A DNA stretch of 10,431 bases from assembly GCA_028865155.1 (NCBI GenBank), contig JAGWKW010000036.1:1-10431 (forward strand). Direction: 5' to 3'. Made by a program: the position numbers and the translations under genes. This document shows positions 6,110-10,431 of the stretch, piece by piece (within the stretch, counting starts at the first letter, position 1; the number at the start of each line of letters is the position of its first letter). This DNA comes from Alphaproteobacteria bacterium (GTDB lineage: Bacteria; Pseudomonadota; Alphaproteobacteria; UBA9219). Below the pieces are notes generated by a model. It made no database searches and was not told where the DNA came from. It saw only the letters and a list, made by a program, of their open reading frames with translations.

Positions 6110-6222
6110 GGCGCGGCTCGCATGCTGGAAAGGGAACGGCGGAAAAGACTCTACACAATTTCCCGGCTTTTTGGTACTGCTTTCCCAACGGCGTCTTGTT
6201 TTCCTCGAACTCAGGTTTTCCC
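6110..6222. promoter_or_regulatory. Divergent intergenic region, DUF6489-like operon / dienelactone hydrolase
   Basis: These 113 bases lie between two divergent starts and should contain promoters for both. I could not find a hexamer pair that convinces in either direction, nor an operator-like palindrome. The right end carries only a weak AGG ahead of the dienelactone hydrolase ATG. Confidence 0.3.
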
Positions 6223-6921
6223 ATGCCCGATATTCAAATTCAATCGCTCGAAGCCCGCTCGTTCGGCGCTTATTGCGCCTTGCCCGAAGGCGGGCACGGC
6301 CCCGTCATCATCGTCATTCAGGAAATTTTCGGCGTTAACGCCACTATGCGCGCGATTTGCGACGGCTTTGCCGCACAGGGTTACGTTGCCGTATGCCCCG
6401 ACCTGTTCTGGCGGCAGGAACCGGGCATACAGATAACAGACAAGACCGAAGCCGAATGGGCCCGCGCGTTCGAACTGTTCAAGGGCTTCGATGTCGAAGC
6501 GGGCATGCGCGACCTGCTTTCGACGCTGGCCCATGTCCGCGCGATGAAGGCATGCAACGGCAAGGTCGGCGTGGTGGGGTACTGCCTTGGCGGCAAGCTC
6601 GCCTATCTGATGGCGACGCGCAGCGACGTCGACGCCGTGTCGTCCTATTACGGCGTCGGGCTGGAAAATTACCTCGACGAAATTCACGACATCCGCATGC
6701 CGACGATTATGCATATCGCCGAACTCGACCAATACACGCCGCCCGACATCCGCGAACGGCTCCTGAAAGCCTTCGCGCGCAACGAGATCGTCACGCCTTA
6801 CGTCTATGAAGGCGTCGATCACGCCTTCGCGCGCCTCGGCGGAAAAAACTTCAACCAAACCGCAGCCGACCTCACCAACAAACGCACCGACGACCTGTTC
6901 GCCGAATTTTTGCATAGCTGA
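6223..6921 (+). CDS. Dienelactone hydrolase family protein
   Basis: The 232-residue alpha/beta hydrolase starts at ATG 6223; a TTG at 6196 adds nine unneeded residues. The catalytic set of dienelactone hydrolase is complete: E34 in Q-E-I-F-G-V-N, the nucleophile C121 in G-Y-C-L-G-G, D169 in A-E-L-D-Q-Y-T-P-P, and H200 in V-D-H-A-F-A-R. Length and spacing match the family (about 230-240 residues). There is no signal peptide, so it is cytoplasmic. The classical enzyme opens 4-carboxymethylenebut-2-en-4-olide in chlorocatechol degradation, but no catechol genes are nearby and many chromosomal homologues are general hydrolases, so the physiological substrate is unknown. It converges on the symporter gene with two bases between stops. 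Confidence 0.9.
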   Translation: MPDIQIQSLEARSFGAYCALPEGGHGPVIIVIQEIFGVNATMRAICDGFAAQGYVAVCPDLFWRQEPGIQITDKTEAEWARAFELFKGFDVEAGMRDLLSTLAHVRAMKACNGKVGVVGYCLGGKLAYLMATRSDVDAVSSYYGVGLENYLDEIHDIRMPTIMHIAELDQYTPPDIRERLLKAFARNEIVTPYVYEGVDHAFARLGGKNFNQTAADLTNKRTDDLFAEFLHS

Positions 6922-6923
6922 GG

Positions 6924-8381
6924 TCAAGCGGCTACGCGTAACCGTAAATTCCGCAAAACGGAAACGCCGCATATCGTCAGACTCAGAACAGGCGGCAAAA
7001 GCGCGGCGGCTACGATCAACCCGGTTTTCCCCGCCACATTCGCATAAGTCGAAAGCGGCAAGGCCGACAGAACCGACAGGGTAATCGAAGCGAAAACGGC
7101 GCGCTTCGACACGCAGTCGGAAAACAGGCTGAAATAAACCGGCACCAGCATCGACGAAGCCAGTGCGCCGTAAATCAAAAAACACCACAGCAGTTTCGGT
7201 TGCAGTAAAGCAATGGCGGTTCCCGCCAGGGCGACCGCCGTCATGCCGATGCGCGCGGCGCGCAAAACCTTCTTTTCCGAAGCTTCCGGCGCGACATAGC
7301 GGCGATAAATATCGATGGCGGTCAGCGAACTGACGGCGGCGAAAGAGGAATCGAGACAGGAGGAAAGCCCGGCAAAAGCCAGAACGATAAAAGCGCCGGT
7401 CGCAAAACCGGGCAGGTAATGCGCGACGACTTCCGCGCCCACCATTTGCGGATCGCGAATGGAAACGGCCGCCTGAACGGCAGGCGCGGCGCCGATAAAG
7501 CCAAGCAGCGACAGCGTAATCGGCACGACGCCGAAAATAAGCCCGCCCAGCATAAAAATTTTCGCAAGCGATGCGCGCTTGGCCGCGAATGCCCTTTGCA
7601 AAAACATCTGGTCGGCAACCGGCCCGGAAATCAACGCAATCGTCGCCGGAATGCCGAAACTATACGCCACCGAAGGGTCGAAAATGTTCGTATAAAGCCC
7701 CGAATGCCCGCCCAGACCTTGCCGCAGCGTTTCCCACCCGCCGGTCGCCGACATGACCCACGGCACAAGAACGAAAGCGATGAAAAGAAGCAAAATGATT
7801 TGCACGACATCGGTCATGACGGAAGCGCGCAGCCCGCCGATGACGGAATAGCTATAGGCCGCGCCCGCGATCAAAAGAATGCAGCCCGTAACCGGCAATC
7901 CGGTCAGCGTATGCAAAAGCAGCCCGCCCGCCAGCGCATTGATGACCGCCGCGCCGAGCTGATAGCCCAGATAGACGGCGAGCGAAACCAGATGAATGCG
8001 CCTGTCGCCGCCAAAACGCACGAAAAGAAAATCGGGTATCGAATAACCCTGCGGCATCCGCTCGCGCGCTTTCAGGGCGAGCGGCACGAAGGTGAAGAAA
8101 CACAAAATGTTCGGCAGCGTGAACCAGAAAATCCCCGGCAAGCCTTGCTCATAGGCTTTTTGCGACGAGATGAAAATGGCGGGCGCCCAAATCCACGACG
8201 CCGCGATGCTGAACGCGCCGCCGAAGGTGCCGAGCTTGCGCCCCATGACAAGGAAATCCTCCGCGCCCTGCCGTTTGCGGCGCGCATTGAGGCTGACCAG
8301 AATCATGGCGGTGACATAGCCGGCAAGGAGAATAAAATTCGTGTTTGTGTGCGCAGATGTGTGCGCAGAAAAGATGTTCAT
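6924..8381 (-). CDS. Sodium:solute symporter (SSS family)
   Basis: The 485-residue polytopic inner-membrane protein has roughly 12-13 hydrophobic segments. Family marks are the E-D-F-L-V-M-G-R segment after the first helix, the Trp-rich S-W-I-W-A-P-A-I-F helix, P-x-G-Y-S-I-P-D-F-L, the SSS signature G-G-L-R-A-S-V-M-T-D-V-V-Q, the D-Q-M-F-L-Q-R-A-F-A-A-K loop, and A-G-L-S-S-C-L-D-S-S near the sodium-site helix. Members import urea, proline, sugars, pantothenate or carboxylates with sodium; I cannot assign the substrate. Start ATG 8379-8381 is preferred over TTG 8405. The N terminus repeats S-A-H-T twice because of a 12-bp tandem duplication. It is divergent from the SUMF-like gene and shares its structured control region. 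Confidence 0.92.
   Translation of the reverse strand: MNIFSAHTSAHTNTNFILLAGYVTAMILVSLNARRKRQGAEDFLVMGRKLGTFGGAFSIAASWIWAPAIFISSQKAYEQGLPGIFWFTLPNILCFFTFVPLALKARERMPQGYSIPDFLFVRFGGDRRIHLVSLAVYLGYQLGAAVINALAGGLLLHTLTGLPVTGCILLIAGAAYSYSVIGGLRASVMTDVVQIILLLFIAFVLVPWVMSATGGWETLRQGLGGHSGLYTNIFDPSVAYSFGIPATIALISGPVADQMFLQRAFAAKRASLAKIFMLGGLIFGVVPITLSLLGFIGAAPAVQAAVSIRDPQMVGAEVVAHYLPGFATGAFIVLAFAGLSSCLDSSFAAVSSLTAIDIYRRYVAPEASEKKVLRAARIGMTAVALAGTAIALLQPKLLWCFLIYGALASSMLVPVYFSLFSDCVSKRAVFASITLSVLSALPLSTYANVAGKTGLIVAAALLPPVLSLTICGVSVLRNLRLRVAA
8347..8370. repeat. 12-bp tandem duplication at the symporter N terminus
   Basis: GTGTGCGCAGAT and GTGTGCGCAGAA lie head to tail and encode the two S-A-H-T units at residues 5-12 of the symporter on the minus strand. 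The period is a multiple of three, so copy changes would keep the frame. Confidence 0.85.
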
Positions 8382-8572
8382 GTCCAAGCCCCAAGTTGCG
8401 AACAACCGGAACGCCTATGCGTCCGGCCACTTTTCCCGTGTGTCGCTCCGTTCTCGGTAACGGGGCGCAGTTGCAACTTCGCTTGGCTGAACCGCGATAC
8501 TCTCGTAGTATCGGCGAAGTGGGGGCATTATATATTTCGTTCCCGCCTTGCTCAACGGAAAGAAATAGTTTC
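8382..8572. promoter_or_regulatory. Divergent, hairpin-rich control region, symporter / SUMF-like gene
   Basis: This 191-base gap between divergent genes is dense in inverted repeats. CCGG(A)ACGC pairs with GCGTCCGG at 8406-8426 with one bulged base. CCGTT and AACGG pair at 8448-8463. GTTGCAAC is a perfect palindrome at 8470-8477. CGATACT and AGTATCG pair at 8495-8513, extended outside by ACTTCGC (8476-8482) with GCGAAGT (8514-8520) across a 12-base bulge. A possible rightward promoter is TTGGCT 8483-8488 with TAGTAT 8506-8511 (17-base spacing, four of six matches each); the AT-rich CATTATATATTT at 8526-8537 is another candidate. I recognise no known riboswitch or small RNA. Confidence 0.45.
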
Positions 8573-9370
8573 ATGGTGTCGGCATCCAGAAATCCATTTC
8601 CGGCAACGGTTTCCATACCGGCGGGAAGCTTCCTGATGGGGGCGGGGCTGGAAGGCGCGCCCGTTCGCCGGGTGACGCTCGACGCTTTCACGATGGACGA
8701 CCGGCCCATTACCAACCATCAATTCAAGGCTTTTTTGAAAGCCTGCCCCGAATGGCAAAAAACCGCCGCGATTGCGGCTCACCACAATCCCTATTACCTC
8801 TATCCCTGGCGGCAGGAGATCATCTTTCCGCAAGGCAAGCGCGACCACCCTGTGGTGTATGTGAGCTGGTACGCGGCGGCGGCTTATTGCAACTGGCGCA
8901 GCCGCGAAGAAAATTTGCAGCCCTGCTACGACGAAGGCAACGATTTCGCCTGCGATTTTTCGGCTTCGGGCTATCGCTTGCCGACCGAAGCGGAATATGA
9001 ATATGCCGCGCGCGGCGGGCTGGAGGGAAAACTGTACCCGTGGGGCGACGACATCGACAAAAGCCGCGCGAATTTCGACAATCTTGTCGGCGACACAACC
9101 GAAGCCGGTTCCTATCCGCCGAACGGTTACGGGCTTTACGACATGGCGGGCAATGTCGGCCATTGGTGCCAGGACTGGTACGCGCCGGTTGCGCCGGGCG
9201 ATGCGGCACAGCGCAATCCGCACGGCCCCGAAACCGGCACGCATAAAATCTATAAAGGCGGCGCGTGGGGAACGCCCGCCGCCATGCAGCGTTGCGCCTG
9301 CCGGTCCTGGCTGTTGCCCGCCAACTGCAATCCCGATTTCGGGTTTCGCTGCGTCCGCGCGGGAAGTTAG
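8573..9370 (+). CDS. SUMF1/EgtB/PvdO-type (formylglycine-generating-enzyme-like) protein
   Basis: The 265-residue protein starts at ATG 8573. The frame is open further left, but that stretch is the control region and lacks family sequence; a GGAAAG about 11 bases upstream is a weak ribosome binding site. The whole product is one FGE-sulfatase domain: S-I-P-A-G-S-F-L-M-G (14-23), P-I-T-N-H-Q-F-K-A-F (45-54), H-P-V-V-Y-V-S-W (92-99), R-L-P-T-E-A-E-Y-E-Y-A-A-R-G-G (135-149), Y-P-W-G-D (155-159), G-L-Y-D-M-A-G-N-V (187-195) and G-F-R-C-V-R (257-262). True formylglycine-generating enzymes use two copper-binding cysteines; here C241 matches the second but the first position is A236, so sulfatase activation is unlikely. 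Another SUMF role (nonheme iron chemistry or a binding scaffold) is possible. There is no signal peptide and no sulfatase gene in the window. Confidence 0.88.
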   Translation: MVSASRNPFPATVSIPAGSFLMGAGLEGAPVRRVTLDAFTMDDRPITNHQFKAFLKACPEWQKTAAIAAHHNPYYLYPWRQEIIFPQGKRDHPVVYVSWYAAAAYCNWRSREENLQPCYDEGNDFACDFSASGYRLPTEAEYEYAARGGLEGKLYPWGDDIDKSRANFDNLVGDTTEAGSYPPNGYGLYDMAGNVGHWCQDWYAPVAPGDAAQRNPHGPETGTHKIYKGGAWGTPAAMQRCACRSWLLPANCNPDFGFRCVRAGS

Positions 9371-10431
9371 ACCGTGATTTCCATCAATCTCGGCGCATAA
9401 GTCCAAAGCAAAAAGCAACGCACGCGCTTGCCGGGATAGATGCCGGACAGCAGCGCACGATATTCGCCAAGCTGCGCGCGATACGCGTCCGGCACGCCGC
9501 TTTCGTCCTCGGGCGGCGGGCGGTTGGTTTTGTAATCGACGACCCAGACTTCCTCGCCGCGCAAGCATAACCGATCCACCTGCCGGAAAATTTCCGCGCC
9601 GCCGATGCTGCCCGTCAATGCAGCCTCGGCGCGGCTTCCCGGCGCGAACAGGGGCGCAAAAAGTTCATTATCGAGCAACGCCATCGTCTCGCGCGCAATC
9701 TCGTCGCGCTGCGCATCGGTCAGGTCGTGGCGCGGCTGAGCCAGAAAACGCGCCGCCGCCGCCTCGCGCTTGTCCGGCGCAATGTCAGGCAGGCTTTGCA
9801 GCAGCCGATGGATAATGCGCCCGCGCGCAAAGGCCGCGTCGGGCGTCGCGGCGGAATCTTCGTCTCCTGAGGAAGGCGGCGGCGCATATTCCGGTTGCGG
9901 CGCGCGCGCGACGGGCAGCAAAGCCCATGCGGGCAAAGGCGCGGGCGGCGCATTTTCCGTTTTCTCCGTTTCTGCCGCAGGCGCGGCCAAAACCGGATCG
10001 GCCAGCACAATATCGGGCGCGGGGCCGTTTTCATCCGGCGCATGTTCCTCATGCAAAACCCGCAATGCCGTGGCGGCAAGATCGTACCAGCTTCCCTCGC
10101 CGCCATTGCGCGTTTTCCAGCCGCAGATATAAAGCCGGTTTTCCGCGCGCGTCAGCGCGACGTAAAACAGGCGGCGATATTCTTCCAGCTGCCGTTCATG
10201 CGCCGCGCGCCAGATGCGCGCCGCCGCACCGCCCATCGGTTTGCGCGTCAGGAACAAGGGCGCGCCGCCGTCATCCTGCGCCGCGCTCCATTGAAATTTC
10301 GGCATATCGTTCGAACGCGGCACCGCCGCCGTGTCGGGCAGAAAAACAATCGGCGCCTCCAGCCCCTTGGCGGCATGCACCGTCATAATGCGTACCTGTC
10401 CGCCGTCGCGCGCATCGCCCGGATCAAGCTC
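9367..10431 (-). CDS. addA: AddA double-strand break repair helicase-nuclease, C-terminal part
   Basis: The gene's 3' 354 codons are visible and the frame stays open to the right edge, so the start lies outside. AddA with AddB forms the alphaproteobacterial RecBCD equivalent that resects double-strand ends for RecA. Visible parts are UvrD-type helicase motif V (V-R-I-M-T-V-H-A-A-K-G-L-E, fragment residues 13-25), motif VI (E-Y-R-R-L-F-Y-V-A-L-T-R-A, 84-96), a Pro/Ala/Glu-rich linker (about 130-195), and a RecB-family nuclease domain with G-R-I-I-H-R-L-L (204-211), Q-V-D-R-L (284-288), V-V-D-Y-K-T-N (297-303) and Q-L-G-E-Y (320-324). All nuclease residues I expect are present. Its stop overlaps that of the SUMF-like gene. 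RecB or a UvrD-like helicase is less likely given the linker and the tight C-terminal nuclease. Confidence 0.92.
   Translation of the reverse strand, partial: ELDPGDARDGGQVRIMTVHAAKGLEAPIVFLPDTAAVPRSNDMPKFQWSAAQDDGGAPLFLTRKPMGGAAARIWRAAHERQLEEYRRLFYVALTRAENRLYICGWKTRNGGEGSWYDLAATALRVLHEEHAPDENGPAPDIVLADPVLAAPAAETEKTENAPPAPLPAWALLPVARAPQPEYAPPPSSGDEDSAATPDAAFARGRIIHRLLQSLPDIAPDKREAAAARFLAQPRHDLTDAQRDEIARETMALLDNELFAPLFAPGSRAEAALTGSIGGAEIFRQVDRLCLRGEEVWVVDYKTNRPPPEDESGVPDAYRAQLGEYRALLSGIYPGKRVRCFLLWTYAPRLMEITV

Noticed and set aside
6211..7188. 325-codon minus-strand frame opposite the dienelactone hydrolase
   Set aside because: The plus strand has a complete catalytic triad and the frame runs into the symporter gene; no ribosome binding site or family motif is seen.
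8345..8572. N-terminal extension of the SUMF-like protein
   Set aside because: The frame is open but its Cys/Arg/Ser-rich translation has no domain character, and it overlaps the symporter start and the hairpin-rich control region.
8382..8572. tRNA, SRP RNA or RNase P RNA in the symporter/SUMF gap
   Set aside because: Hairpins are present but no cloverleaf with a T-arm, no SRP tetraloop motif and no RNase P conserved blocks could be found on either strand.
7419..8636. 405-codon plus-strand open frame opposite the symporter
   Set aside because: Its Arg/Gln/Asn-rich translation is the usual mirror of a GC-rich membrane-protein gene; the minus strand carries clear symporter motifs.

Overview
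The window reads as chromosomal DNA of a GC-rich alphaproteobacterium. The evidence is a run of alphaproteobacterial families: a ribB-ribH-nusB cluster, a J-domain protein with an N-terminal Cys/His module next to bolA, a small DUF6489-like protein, and an AddA-type helicase-nuclease. A DotI/IcmL-type secretion gene tail at the left edge is compatible with lineages such as Micavibrionales, but that placement is inference. Coding density is very high. No gap reaches 300 bases, the largest being the 191-base divergent region at 8382-8572. I found no rRNA, tRNA, CRISPR array, transposase or prophage gene.

Layout. (1) 1-266, plus strand: 3' end of a DotI/IcmL-family type IV secretion gene. (2) 280-2980, minus strand: an operon ordered ribB (with a degenerate GTP cyclohydrolase II half), ribH, nusB, then a secreted FliL-like protein. 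(3) 3108-3818, plus: an exported nuclease-fold (SNase-like) protein. (4) 3815-4381, minus: a J-domain protein, divergent from bolA (4535-4816, plus). The gap between these two holds a striking 23-bp inverted repeat. (5) 4813-6109, minus: a translationally coupled trio of DUF6489-like protein, GNAT acetyltransferase and MutT-type Nudix hydrolase, with ATGA overlaps at both junctions. (6) 6223-6921, plus: a dienelactone hydrolase-family protein with a complete catalytic triad. (7) 6924-8381, minus: a sodium/solute symporter. (8) 8573-9370, plus: a formylglycine-generating-enzyme-like (SUMF) protein lacking one of the two catalytic cysteines. (9) 9367-10431, minus: the C-terminal part of AddA, running off the right edge.

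How the genes fit together. The ribB-ribH pair supplies 3,4-dihydroxy-2-butanone 4-phosphate and lumazine synthase. GTP cyclohydrolase II, ribD and riboflavin synthase must be encoded elsewhere. nusB and addA are housekeeping genes (rRNA antitermination, double-strand break repair). bolA, the J-domain protein and MutT suggest iron-sulfur/redox, protein-folding and nucleotide-sanitation roles. The symporter and SUMF-like genes share a divergent control region rich in hairpins.

Most of the window is ordinary core genome. The best leads for something undescribed are the inverted repeat at 4394-4484, the structured divergent region at 8406-8520, the atypical SUMF protein, and the secretion gene cut by the left edge. 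Three of the five convergent gene junctions use the same four-base TTAG stop-codon overlap.
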